Below, in pieces: positions 11,393 to 22,544 of a stretch of 64,000 nucleotides of DNA. Below the pieces are notes generated by a model. The model ran no database searches. It was not told the origin of the DNA and saw only the letters and a program-made list of their open reading frames with translations. Made by a program: the position numbers and the translations under genes. The stretch lies in NCBI GenBank assembly GCA_032622095.1, contig CP136063.1, positions 89,753,980-89,817,979 on the forward strand, given 5' to 3'. Position 1 is the stretch's first letter. Each line of letters begins with the position of its first letter. Source of the stretch: Siphonodentalium dalli. Its lineage: Eukaryota > Mollusca > Scaphopoda > Gadilida > Siphonodentaliidae.

Positions 11393-11454
11393 TAGTTGTA
11401 TTTGATCAAAGATGAACATGCTTCCTTGTTGTATTTAAAGACATATTATGGACT

Positions 11455-11690
11455 TATTCAGGTGCGTGAAACTGATCAGTTAGTATTCAGGGGTTTATTA
11501 ATACTCTTTCCCCCATGTTGGTTCATCAGCATACTGAAGATCAATAAAATCCTACTGACGATGACTAAGATATAGAGCTTCAAAGTTGTTGCGGATGGAC
11601 TCACGGACGGACGGAGCCCATTCCTATACTCCCCACCAAACTTTGTTTGTGGGGATAATAATGAATTATCACCACATTTCATATTTAATA
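11455..11690. repeat. Dispersed repeat with GGACGGACGGAGCCC
   Basis: It contains GTGAAACTGATCAGTTAGTATTC (also at about 5690, inside the Mutator-like element) and GGACGGACGGAGCCCATTC followed by CCCCACCAAACTTTGTTTG. The second block resembles a repeat widespread in molluscan genomes; that association is from memory and not checked. Confidence 0.5.
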
Positions 11691-11746
11691 TTCTCAGAAT
11701 TGAGGATGACACTAAACATAAACTTAAATAACCCTGGCCTTATTAA

Positions 11747-12002
11747 CCCTTTGAGTGCCAGGTCGATTTTTGTATCAACCCATATACCCTGTGCCAATGC
11801 ATTCTCTTATATATGCGAGTCGACCATAGGCCGCCTCGCATATATAAGAGAATGCATTGGCCTAATAATATTTTTTTTTTTTTTTTTTTTTTTTACAATA
11901 TTTTACAATTTTTTACAATTTTAATAATTTATTCTTATATTCTTTAACAGACTTATTTTGTAGGTTTAGGGCCGATGAGATCGGCCCCTGGCACTCAAAG
12001 GG
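11747..12002. mobile_element. piggyBac-like MITE with palindromic cassette
   Basis: TTAA precedes the element (11743-11746) and a slightly shifted TTAA follows (12005-12008). The ends are CCCTTTGAGTGCCAGG and CCTGGCACTCAAAGGG. Inside, CCAATGCATTCTCTTATATA pairs with its complement around a GTCGACCATAGGCCGCC tip, then comes a T-rich tract and GGGCCGATGAGATCGGCCCC. A near-identical element is at 52083-52324. Confidence 0.8.
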
Positions 12003-12011
12003 TTTTAACAC

Positions 12012-13828
12012 CAGTGTTCACGCTGTCGGTGGCCAATGGCCAATCTTTTTCAAATTTGGCAAATAAAAATTTCATTTGGCCAAACTTTTGGCCAATTTTT
12101 TTTTACCCCAAATGGAGACGGAAGCATGGATCTGGAAAGCTAATTAAAAAGCACTGAATAGATCGACAGTCCAGACGAAAGTTTGAGGTGACGAAAGTAT
12201 TTTGTACTTCGGAAATATCGTACCGTAATGGTCCAATAAATATGCGGATTTCTGTTTATATGCGGTATGACACCGACTATGTAAACAATTGTATGCTTTG
12301 AAGAGAATTGTTATCAGTGAGCACAATGAATAGGTGAATACCTAGTGATGACGCTGTTGTTTTATGGAGTGTTTTTGTAATGTCCAAGACATTGGCGGAT
12401 CGGAATAGTATCCATCATTCAAACTCACTGCACATAATCAAACTTCACGAGACAGCAACAGGTAAGCTCCAATAGTAACCAGCAAAATTGTCAAAACGCT
12501 TAATCTGTACACTGGTTATGTAATTTTTTAGGCAGTCTGTATTAAAGATAAAATACCTAAATGCATTGTTCCTTAATTGGATGTACGTGTGAGCAGTTCT
12601 TTACTCAATGATTACGTAATGTGTCATAAACCGCATCCCATCTAATAACAACCTGGCTTCACATCATAAAACGTTTTAATACAATATAGATATTCAAAGG
12701 TTATCACCTTACTATAATAAGCAATATATAGTTAGCGACCGTCATGGTGTCAGCAACATAGAGTTATTGCAATTGGTTTAGCGAATTTATGTGATTATAA
12801 TTATATTAGAATGTTAGTTTAATGTTTGCAAATTTCGCTTCAGGTAACAACTCCCATAGTGCATCTCATCAATTGTTGAAGGAGAGTGAAAACATGAAGG
12901 AAATACAAGTAACAGCCATAGCCAAAGCAGAACAGTCCATTGTCTTCGCGATGAAAAATTTCTGACTTTGATTTTCACCGGCTTTTTGCATATGGTCGTA
13001 TTTTGTATTAATACTTTACATGAATTGATCTGTCTGTGTGTTATAGCGCATACCTATGTCTGTATAATATTGCTTTTATTAAAGTACAGGCGGCGTTGGC
13101 GGTGGGTATATGCTGTTAAAATATTCGGCTCCATCAAAACCTCCATAAACAGAAAGAATAGTAAAATATAGACAGATCTTGTTCTTATACCAATCAGAAA
13201 TATGGCATAAACAGTATGTTATTGTCAAATGTTTTTCCTTTGTTATGTAAACAAAAGCAAAAAACGTTACAGAACCTGGCTTTTGTTTAGATCCGGATAT
13301 GGTAAATATAAAGAGCGTTATTTGTTACTGTTTTCCTGATATGGAAATAATAAAGCGCATTTATATCATTTGTGTGTGATTAACCAATAGAATTTCGCCG
13401 TGTTATGTAAACAGAAGCAAAACTTCTGTAACACGAGAAGGTTCTTGTTTACGTCCACCATCGTACGTCTTGAAGACAATATACTATTTACGCACTGATT
13501 ATGTTTGGCATAGTTTGAACAAAACAGTATATATTTTAATATTCCTTCCGTTGATGGCGATTTGAACAAATATGAATATTTCTACAACGAACGCCGCCCG
13601 TGCCTTTAAAGTTGTTTTTGTATTGTTTTAGTTATGTTTTTATTCTGAGTAACAAATCAAGTTTAAAACAAATATTTTAGTCATTAATTGTGAAGCGCCG
13701 AGAAAATTAGGATTTAATTTGGCCAAAGTATTTTTTAATTTGGCCAAATTTTTTTTTCATTTGGCTAATATAATTTTCATTTGGCTAAACTTTTGGCCAC
13801 AAGATTTTTCAGTCCAGCGCGAACACTG
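12012..13828. mobile_element. hAT-like non-autonomous element
   Basis: The ends are CAGTGTTCACGCTG and CCAGCGCGAACACTG, flanked by the exact 8-bp direct repeat TTTAACAC (12004-12011 and 13829-13836). Both subterminal regions are dense in TTGGCCA and TTTGGC words. An 8-bp duplication with CAGTGTT-type ends is the hAT signature. No transposase frame is present. The left duplication overlaps the right flank of the MITE ending at 12002. Confidence 0.8.
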
Positions 13829-13836
13829 TTTAACAC

Positions 13837-14189
13837 ACACCCCTGTTAAGGATTATTAAAATGTATTCCACATCTGTTTTAAAACTGGTTTGATTGTGAG
13901 ACCATGTCTGTTAGTATAAAAGAACTCACTTATTTCCTTCAAATGACTAAATAAGAATCCTACGTCTCCAAATGAATAATAGACCATTCCAATATACACT
14001 TTCATGGCTGAAAGGGAAAGTCCATTCAGTAATGAAGGATCTAAAAATTATCAACATCAATATATATAGCCGGAAACTCATCAGATATTCTCCAGATTGG
14101 ATCACTGGTGTTCCGAGGAAACCAGATACGATTGTTTCATCATGCAACCAATTGCTTAGTGACCTATTGGCTTATTAATACAGAATCTA
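13837..14189. other. Spacer with an old MITE fragment
   Basis: AATAATAGACCATTCCAATATACACTT resembles, reversed, the interior of the piggyBac-like element at 45652-45849 (AATTGGAATGGTCTATTATT). Nothing else is recognised. Confidence 0.4.
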
Positions 14190-14402
14190 CAGTATTGCCC
14201 TAAATAATCGACTCCTTAACCACAGCAGAATTATGGGTAACTTTTCAGGATTTAGTCGGAAATATGGCTTGTTACCATTCATCGGAAAGCTCTCACTGAG
14301 AGCTTTCCGATGAATGGCAACAAGCCATATTTTCGACTAAATCCTGAAAAGTTACCCATAATTCAGCTGTGGTGAAGTAGTCGATTATTTAGGGCAATAA
14401 TA
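14190..14402. mobile_element. CAGTAATGCC foldback MITE
   Basis: It runs from CAGTATTGCCCTAAATAATC to a worn GGGCAATAATA. The arms pair through GGATTTAGTCGGAAATATGG, with the tip at CTCTCACTGAGAG. Confidence 0.75.
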
Positions 14403-15300
14403 TAGAATCTATTTTAGTTAAGGTAGCACTGAGGTGACCATATTGTCGACCCTCGCAGAAATTTCAGTTTATCACAGCTGGAAATTCATACGAATTGATG
14501 CCAGACATTTGCATTCATCTAAGAAATGGATGTCGATTTGCTTGCATTCCATGGGGTAAGGATGCAAGGTGCTATGACATTTTGTGTGGGATGCAAAAGC
14601 TTTCATTACATAAAAATGTCAGACCAATTTTCATCCATATTCCATGAAAATCGACATCCATGGTTAAAGGGTCATACAGACAATCTCTGCACCACCTTAA
14701 GATTTCCAAAGATGTATAAAGCTAATTTTGACACGACACTCAACAGTGAATGCGGTTCATCCAAAATAAATATTTCATGAGCCTGTCTGAATGACCTCAT
14801 TACTAGGGGCACGTGGCTGTCATCAAGTAGATTGGATCTCTGCTAATCTACTTATTGCTTGACATCACAAAGCGTGTTGGACATGTTGTTAGGGCTGTGC
14901 GGTATTAATCAACACTGCGATGTGAAAAGTCACACCGTCTTATACAGCTCAATATAAATTTCTCCAAGTATATCCGCAACTCAAATTAATGCAATAGGAA
15001 TACTCAATCAACGTTCGATATCTTTGCAAGGACATTTTATCACCATTTGCATATAAGGGTGTCACCCCACCCCCCCCCCCCCATTTCTGGTACACTGGAT
15101 CCGGGTGATTTTGAAGTCATACGCAGGATTCATATGCCCAATTTAACTGGTATTCAGGATTCAACAGGGCTGGTATGCAGCTTTTATAGCATCAAATTGT
15201 TCAAATTTGTATTATTTCTGAGCCAAAATGACATATTTTGATATAAAAATTCAATCTCGTAACTCTTGATATGTTGAAGTTATGGACATTACTTCGGCAA
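14403..15300. other. Stretch without recognisable gene or element
   Basis: A C14 run occurs at 15069-15082. An 84-codon + strand frame (14526-14780) has no recognisable domain and no splice or promoter context. Nothing else was seen. Confidence 0.35.
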
Positions 15301-15764
15301 ATATGTGACCCGCCATATCAAATCCAGTCGGAAGTCGGGAATTTTTTACCCTGTGCCAATGCATTCTCTTATATATGCGAGTCGACCATAGGTCGCCTCG
15401 CATATATAAGAGAATGCATTGGCCTAACAATTTTTTACAATTTTAATAATTTTTTCTTGTATTCTTTAACAATTTTGTAATTTCACCCACACAGAGCCCC
15501 AGACAAACATGAGCAGACATCACTCTTCTATATGTTTCTATATATGTGTGGGGCTCCCTACAGGGTAATGGATGTTTTTTATTTTATGTCCTAAAAATTG
15601 TCAGAAACATTTATTTAAAAAAAATTATAAAAAATTGTTAGGCCAATGCATTCTCTTATATATGCGAGGCGACCTATGGTCGACTCGCATATATAAGAGA
15701 ATGCATTGGCACAGGGTAAAAAAATCCCGACTTCCGACTGGATTTGATATGGCGGGTCACATAT
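15301..15764. mobile_element. Palindrome of palindromes (nested foldback element)
   Basis: The outer arms run from ATATGTGACCCGCCATATCA to its complement ending at 15764. Each arm itself contains the full palindromic cassette (15349-15423 and 15639-15715, in opposite orientation). The centre is a third small inverted pair, CCACACAGAGCCCC and GTGTGGGGCTCC. The outer shell has no TTAA and no resemblance to the piggyBac-like shells that carry the same cassette elsewhere. Confidence 0.75.
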
Positions 15765-16124
15765 GTGAAATAAATATGAAATGAGTGTTTCTCTCATACA
15801 AAATTTATGAAACAAGTCTTAGTATTTTCCATGAAATATAGTTTGTTGAATTAATCCAACTGCATCTACTCTAGATCATGCCATGAAGTTCTACTATGGC
15901 TAACGCCCATAGAGATCATATACCACCAGTACAAAATCGTGAACCTTTTTATGTTCTAACCGTTATGACAGGGAACTATATAACATTGAACAAACAAGGC
16001 AGGGATTGTATTTATTTGTTAATACTTGTTACTCAATCTACTTCACATTAGTGGATGGTCCCAGCTTGAGATTACATGATTTTCAGTGACTTGTGAGCCA
16101 TTATCGCAATAAACATCAAATTAA
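15765..16124. other. Spacer with a partial foldback arm
   Basis: ATGAGTGTTTCTCTCATA and ATTTATGAAACAAGTCTTAG (15778-15826) match one arm of the inverted repeat at 55.89-56.03 kb. The rest is unique. Confidence 0.4.
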
Positions 16125-16158
16125 AGGCCCACTCAATTTTCGAGTCACTGATTATGTA
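16125..16158 (+). mobile_element. Left end of a split Kolobok-like MITE
   Basis: TTAA at 16121-16124 is followed by AGGCCCACTCAATTTTCGAG and TCACTGATTATG, the terminal bases of the AGGCCC family seen whole at 50798-51267. The element then breaks off. Its continuation appears at 19990, with the insertion at 16159-19989 lying between. Confidence 0.55.
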
Positions 16159-16289
16159 TATCCATATTTGCGAATGTCTGTTTGTCTGTCTGTCTGTGTT
16201 CTTTTGAAATTCACGGGGGACCATTTAGATGACACAAAAGGGGTCTAATTGGGGTAACTTTTATAATGGTGCGGGTTATAATTTTCTAA

Positions 16290-18780
16290 AGTGACGCTCT
16301 TGTTGTCAGGGGCAGAAAAGGGGGAGGGGCAGCAAACAAACTTTTCGCTGATTTCCACCAAACTTTTACATACTCACCTCCATGATATGAGGAATCTAAT
16401 GGTGTGGTTTAAAGATATCAAAAGTGGCACCGTTCGAGTCAGGGGTGCACGGAAGGGGATAGGGGCACCAAAAATTGATACAAATATTTTTAGCTCCGAT
16501 TTCCACAAAATTGATACGCATTCTTTTCCATGATACTAGGAATCTCATCGCATGATTTAACTCTTTCGATGCCAAGCTCGCATAAATGCGAGTTACCCAG
16601 TCGCTGCCAAATACGCATTTATGCGAGTTCGGGGTGCACCTGGTTTACGGGTCGTAATTATATTGTTTTGTTGCATTACAACGGGGGTTCAATTATTTTA
16701 TGTAGAGTGCTGGTGTGTGCTGACAATTTAGAAGAAAGGTCAGTCAAAGTCATGCTACTCCTGAAGTTCTATGAGTACAGTCCGAGCCAGAATATACCAT
16801 TGACAAATTAACTTTTGGTGCATGGGATGCGATATATGAGTGGAAAATAAACATCATAATTGACTTGGCGGCCTCCTTTCTGCTGATCAGTTTAGCGTCC
16901 AAAAATTCTGTCGGAATGAGGTCAGTGAAAAATACGGAATAGGAAGCATTAATTAATGGGACAGAACAATAGAAGAAAAAAAAACATTTAATCATATATG
17001 AATTGAAAAAATTTACCGAAAAACATAAATTAAAGCAAATCCAAGATGGCCGCCAATGGCACGTGACCCAAAGGCTTTGACCTTGAATGGGTCTCCACGT
17101 CGGGGCAGGTGATAGGTCATTGTCATATATACCCACATGTGAAGTTTCAACTAAATACACCGATAATTACCCGATAGTCATTGCATTACCCACATATACA
17201 TAAAATACTTTTATTTACACCCAGAATGCTTGGCACTGGGGAGTATGTCCGTGTGGCGGGGTGGCAGCGAAAGAGTTAAAGATGCCAAATTGGTGCGATT
17301 TGGATGAGAGATGGGGGGGGGGGGCAGAAATTTGATAAAAATTTATTTAGTCGCAGATTACCACCAAACTTATATATAATCATCTCTATGATATCAGGAG
17401 TCTAATGGTGTGGCTTAAACTGTCAAAGGTGGCGTCATTCGAGTCAGGGTTGCACTGAAGGGGAGAGGGTCACCAAAATTGATAAAATATTATAGTGCCG
17501 AATTGTACCAAATTGTTACATTCTTCTCCATGATACGAATAATCAAATCGTGTGATTTAAAGATGCCAAATTGGTGCCGTTTGGTTGAGAGATGGGGGGG
17601 GGGTGGAAATATATTTTATGAGAATTTGTTTAGTCGCCAATTACCACTAAACATAAATAATCATCTCCATGGTATCAGGCATCTGATTGTGTGGTTTAAG
17701 ATGTCAAAAGTGGGGCCGTTCGAGCCAGGGTGCAAGGAGGAGAATGGCACCAAATTGATAAAAATATTTTTAATGCCAATTTCTATCGAATTGATACATA
17801 TTCTTATGGTACAAGGAATCCGATTGTGTGGTTATATACACCAAATTGGTGCTGTTTGGGTGAGAGATTGGGGGGGGGGACACTAAATTTGATACAAATT
17901 TGTCTAGTTGCCGATCTCCACCAATTTTATATATCATCATCTCCATAATCTAATTGTGTGTTCTAAAGATGTCAAAAGTGGCGCCGCTTCAGTCAGGGAT
18001 AGGGAGGGTAAGATCACAAAAACTAATAAAAATATGTTAAGCGCAAATTTCCACCAAATTCATACACGTTCTTCTCCAATGATGCAAGGAATCAAATCAT
18101 GTGGTTTAGAGATGCCAAATTTGGTGCCTATATCTGCGAATGTCTTTGTCTGTCTGTGTTTTATATAACTTCACCAAAGGGGTCTAATATGTAGAGCTTT
18201 TAACGAGGAAGATAATGGTGCGTTTATAATTTTCTAAAGTGACGCTGTTGGTGTCAGGGCCAGAAAAGGGGGTGGGACAGCAAAAATTATAAATATTTTG
18301 TTGTCACTGTTTTCCACTTTACTTATATACAGTATCATCTCCATGATATGATGTTGTTTGAGTCAGTGGTGCATGGACGGGGAGAGAGGCACAAATTGAC
18401 ACATATTTTTCTCCATTATATCAGGAATTTAGAATCATGTGATGTAAAGACGCGAATTGGTGCCGTTTGGGTGAGAGATGGGAGGGGGGCACTAAATTTG
18501 ATAAGAATTTGTTTAGTTGATGATTACCACCAAACTTATATAATCATTCTCATGGTATCAGGAGTCTAATGGACGCGGTTTAAATATGTCAAAAGTGGCG
18601 GCGCATGCAAGTCATGAATGGGGAGGGGCACCAAAGCTGATAGATATATGTTAGCACTAATTTCCACCAAATTATGTGGGTTAAGACGCCAGGAACGAAG
18701 AGAGGAGGGGCAGTAACATTGATCATATCTTAGCCGCCGATATGCACCAAAGTTACATACAGTAATTCTCCATAATTCGT
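16290..18780 (+). repeat. Diverged tandem array, unit about 275 bp
   Basis: GATGCCAAATTGGTGC recurs near 17281, 17562, 17841 (partial), 18110 and 18445, that is every 274-281 bp before indels. Each unit has three related thirds built around CACCAAA, TGATA and TCCATGATA words. Several units carry G runs of 7-12. One piggyBac-like MITE interrupts the array. The many 60-140 codon frames here are by-products of the repeat. Confidence 0.75.
16561..17275. mobile_element. piggyBac-like element inserted in the tandem array
   Basis: It is flanked by TTAA (16557-16560, 17276-17279). The ends are CTCTTTCGATGCC and GGCAGCGAAAGAG, with GCCAAGC and GCTTGGC just inside. The left side has the hairpins CTCGCATAAATGCGAG and CGCATTTATGCG. 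The neighbouring tandem unit at about 17550 shows the empty site GATTTAAAGATGCC, so the insertion is precisely bounded. A 136-codon - strand frame inside shows no transposase motif. Confidence 0.75.
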
Positions 18781-19409
18781 TCTAAGGAGTTTTCGGCATT
18801 CAAATTTCACAACCTCGACAAATGGTGTCATATTTATATGGGGACGGGAATCCGGGCATTCATATGGTGAGTTAGCAAAACAGCTACATAGAAGAAAGCA
18901 TTAAAAGTATATTTATCATTATACTTATTACATATATACATATATTCTTGCAAAATGAGGGTCCATGAACCGTCAGAGGATGGCATGTTAGAATGGCTGA
19001 TGCATTATAACACAATTGACTCGAGTCTGTCCCATTCATGATATTTTCCACAAAAAAGATACAATTTGTCAAGAGAGATGGAAGTGTATAGAATGCCTGT
19101 TCAAAAATAGTAGTCACAGTGTGCAATCAGATAGAGTTTCTTCTGAGATAAAATAAAATACAGTCAGTAACACATGGCTTTTAATGATCATTCAATACTG
19201 GCATCTGACAAGGGTACATCTGCCCGATACAGAGGATTTCTTTCATTTTTCTAGAACAGACTCGTAGCCTGTCGGGCACATGTATAGCTGATAATAGGAA
19301 CATTTCTTTTAAACAGAGAATATTTAGCCAGCATAGCACCATGAGCAGAGGAGTGCCTGGACATTTCTTAAAACATTATGTATTATTTTGAGATTAGTCT
19401 AACCTACTA

Positions 19410-19551
19410 CAGTAATGCCCAAAGTAATTGACCACTTAACCACAGCGAGAGCTTTCCGATGAATGGCAACAAGCCATATTTCCGACTAAATCCTGAAAAA
19501 TTACCCATAATTCTGCTGTGGTTAAGTGGTCAATTACTTTGGGCATTACTG
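19410..19551. mobile_element. CAGTAATGCC foldback MITE, left arm shortened
   Basis: CAGTAATGCCCAAAGTAATT pairs with AATTACTTTGGGCATTACTG, with TA on each side. The inner part of the left arm is deleted, so only the outer stem can form. Confidence 0.75.
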
Positions 19552-19989
19552 TAGATTGCTTTATAGATCTCTCTATTATGTAAAACCCAATTGTCATATT
19601 TTATTTTTGCGAAGTAATGCTGTTTATGATGTTCATGTTTGATCCCAATAAAGAAAATTTAAAAAAAAACAAACATCATTTAAAACCACGTCGACACTAT
19701 GATTTAAAAACTGATGTCTGAAGTACACGCAGTTGTAAATAAATAAATACTTCTTTATTGATGGGACGAATTGATCACAATAAACAAAACGACAATCACT
19801 CCGACAAGGTTAACCACTATACTTATAATCCATGTATAGAAGAATGACGTTTTGAGATGCCATTTGGTTATACAATTTATGAGAATATGTGTAACACTTT
19901 GAGCAAGAGTATTCTCTATTCCCACCGGATGTCTACAGCAGAGAGTTTCACATCACTTTAACCTGGGAAACGCTGGGTAACCCTGCTAG
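19552..19989. other. Tail of the Helitron-like insertion with a poly(A)-like signal
   Basis: GATCCCAATAAAGAAAATTT followed by an A run (19640-19670) looks like an old retrotransposon or gene 3' end; a similar GATCTCAATAAAAATTATTT is at 49580. No coding sequence is attached. Confidence 0.35.
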
Positions 19990-20432
19990 TTATTTTATAG
20001 TGCCTTGATATATGGTTTTAATAACAATTTATGCCATAAAATATGATTAAAATACTATAATTCATCACCATTTGAGACATCTGTGTCTCAGAAGAAGCCC
20101 ATAGAGAAATAGAAAACAGCTGAAATCATAAAAAGATTCACCCCATTATGGCTCCCAGAATGCAATAGAATTCAAACTAAAATGTATTTTCAATGGAAGG
20201 GGAATAACTATATCTTTAAAATATAGAGTTATTCCCCCTCCATTGAAATCCACTTTGCACAACAAAATGAAACTTAAGCACAAAAACACGTCGGTAACTC
20301 TACAAAAACAACATGTTCACAGTTTATTACACCGGATAAGTTGATAATACAATGTTTTGGAGCTTCCTCTTTCAAATGGTATATAATAATTATGGCATAT
20401 ATTATCTGAAGGTTCAAAAATTAAGTGGGCCT
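19990..20432 (-). mobile_element. Right part of the split Kolobok-like MITE
   Basis: It continues from TGCCTTGATATATGGTTTTA through GAGACATCTGTGTCTCAGAA and the hairpin TATAGAGTTATTCCCC to AAAATTAAGTGGGCCT at 20432, followed by TTAT (worn TTAA). It matches the whole element at 50798-51267 in reverse orientation. Confidence 0.65.
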
Positions 20433-20659
20433 TTATTTACCCAGGAGATATTCCATAATGTAAGCGACGCAAAGCAAATCGCTCATAAAGTCACTTAAAT
20501 TGTGAAATTTTGAGTTGGGTCCTTCACCTATAGTACAGTGATGTACATTATTAAGGAACAGGTAATAACTAAGAAATATATTCCCTGCGTTATTTGTTCC
20601 AACTTTATATGGTTCCATTTCAAAATTTCAAAAAGTTCCCAGGTTTTGTACTGGTGTCG

Positions 20660-20745
20660 TATCTATTTAGGGGAAGTTTAGATAATGAGATCATGAACAT
20701 CCCACGTCACGAATGCACATCAATCAATATTGGGTCCCCCCCCCC
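20660..20745 (+). repeat. Direct repeat, copy at 20.7 kb
   Basis: GTTTAGATAATGAGATCATG and CACGAATGCACATCAATCAA recur with few changes at 22097-22170. Confidence 0.6.
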
Positions 20746-21299
20746 CACCTATGTCAGCTTCACTAATAATGAAGAATAGAGGGTTCAAATATGTGACATC
20801 TGAATGGGAGACACCATTTATAAATCTAAGTGTTAAAATTCAAAATTTGTGGTTTTTAGCTTCAGACATCACATCCTCACACCATACTGTGGGGGGGGGT
20901 AGCCTGTTCAGTCAATCACACCACCTGCCCCCAAAAAAGGGTTCAGTCGACCACCCCCTGCCCCCCAAAAAGGGTATATCCTTCATGTAGGAATATTTTT
21001 TCCTACAGGAAACCACACACCACCCTCCATATGTGATTAAGTGTATTCTTACATGTATGAAAACACCCAAAACAGACAATTGAGTGATATGCACCCACTT
21101 TTTTTGCTACGTCCCTGGAACTTACAAGTCCACTTGATCACTTAAATGTAACAATATTGCGTCGAGGCAGACAGAAAGCACTTCTCTGTTTACATGTTGA
21201 AACCTTGAATGAACCTCGACTTAATACACGCGGAGTCAACACAAAACATAGACTGATGTGCGTGCAATTTATCAATAATATAACATGATCAACGAGAAA
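20746..21299. other. Stretch without recognisable gene
   Basis: It has G and C runs and CCCCCAAAAAGGG-type inverted blocks at 20920-20985. The short frames here are repeat-driven. Confidence 0.35.
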
Positions 21300-21705
21300 A
21301 GGTGCGGGAAATTGTCTCCCTTGGTGTGAATTCCAATCGGCCTTGACTCGGCTGACAAGGGAGATAATTATATTTCCCGCCGAAATTAATTCTTCTCCAG
21401 AGACCAGACACGTGATTGTGTCACAGTGATCTCAGTCGAAATCGAAAAGCTTTATGTTCGACAATCTAGATTGATTAACTAAAACATAAGCAATGCGAAT
21501 ATCTGCGTACGTATAATGCATTTATTTATCCGGCTACAAGATGGTAAGAGCGAGTCAAGATCGTGTGGGATTCAACGATGAAATATTTTAATTACTGGTA
21601 CCAACTGACTCCAGGTGAATATAGAGTTACTCCGCCTCTATCCGCGGCCTGTTGATTCAAAATGATTGGAATTTGATACACGGTTTCTTATTTTCAGTTA
21701 TTAAA
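21300..21705 (+). repeat. 390-bp direct repeat, copy 1
   Basis: It begins GCGGGAAATTGTCTCCCTTG with its inverted partner CAAGGGAGATAATTATATTT. It runs through AGTCAAGATCGTGTGGGA to TTTGATACACGGTTTCTTAT. Copy 2 is at 22545-22930. Both copies hold the CTCCGCCTCTATCC block. Confidence 0.75.
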
Positions 21706-21894
21706 GAATGCACTTGCATGAGGACCATTGAAGAAAATCTAGAGCTGTAGTCGTTTTGAAACATGTTACTACATAATATTTATGACTAAGAGAAAGCAGT
21801 TTTTAAATGGCTTATTGTTAAGATAACGCAATATACATTTTCTGCACAGTCGCGCTTAATACCATTTTCCGATTCCAGACTTTCAATGATTACG

Positions 21895-22080
21895 TTACTG
21901 GAATAGTATTTACTCGGGGTCCACTTTTTGTGTTCAATGGGTCTTTTCGGGACATATAATGCTCGTGTAATGGTAGTTCTGGTATTTATCCACCGTTTTC
22001 GACACGGGGGGGGGGAATTAAAACGGGAATAATATTAGGTGTATTTTGGAGCGCAAACTGTCATGTGGCTTTAAATGTTT
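21895..22080 (+). repeat. Second copy of the 10.85-kb repeat
   Basis: It has GGGACATATAATGCTCG and ATAATATTAGGTGTATTTTGGA, interrupted by a G9 run. Confidence 0.55.
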
Positions 22081-22096
22081 CCCATTCATTCATTTA

Positions 22097-22170
22097 TAGG
22101 GATGTTTAGATAATGAGTTCGTGAACATCCCAATTAACGAATGCACAGCAATCAATGTTCGGTCTCCAGT
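22097..22170 (+). repeat. Direct repeat, copy at 22.1 kb
   Basis: It is the partner of 20660-20745, 1.43 kb away. Together with 21300/22545 it suggests an old segmental duplication of this part of the window. Confidence 0.55.
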
Positions 22171-22288
22171 AAGAAAGAGTGTCTTTGGTTGGTCAGAGAG
22201 CCATCCAACATATCCTAAGGTTACGTCTGTAGGTCCCATATATAGAGCCGTCTACGGTCTATACTATACTATACTGAGGGGTTTGGGA

Positions 22289-22345
22289 TTTAACCCGGGA
22301 AGATTTGAAAGGGGCGGCACCCCTTTCCTACAACCCACTTTGAAA
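22289..22345. repeat. Short dispersed repeat, also at 36.28 kb
   Basis: GGGAAGATTTGAAAGGG and CCTACAACCCACT are separated by a small palindrome and occur again at 36281-36330. Confidence 0.5.
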
Positions 22346-22544
22346 TTTAATAGAATACATGTTATGGTTTTACAGTAACATGAAATGGTGAAGGTGAAAT
22401 GGAAATGATGTAGACATAGTTATTTTTTTTCCTTCGGTTTTTGTTGTTGTTGTTGTTGTATTTCTGTTTGTAGTTGCCATAGAGCCGTCAACATGAGGGA
22501 AACCAAGACAACCGTTACATCTGGATCTACGAGAAACGGTGACG

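Larger units (their letters stand above)
16159..19989 (+). mobile_element. Helitron-like insertion of 3.8 kb
   Basis: The right end reads CTGGGTAACCCTG then CTAG at 19986-19989, followed by T. The left end lies near ATCCATATTTGCGAATGTCT. It interrupts an AGGCCC-family MITE without an obvious target duplication, as Helitrons do. Its body is mostly about 275-bp tandem units plus two younger insertions (16561-17275 and 19410-19551). The right boundary is clear; the left one is inferred from the interrupted element. Confidence 0.45.

Noticed and set aside
16750-17160. 136-codon - strand frame within the TTAA element.
   Set aside because: It has no DDE/DDD transposase motif or Cys-rich tail expected of piggyBac transposases and includes a poly-Phe tract from an A run.
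17479-18168. Several overlapping frames of 70-135 codons.
   Set aside because: They are produced by the 275-bp tandem array; the translations are shifted copies of the same repeat.
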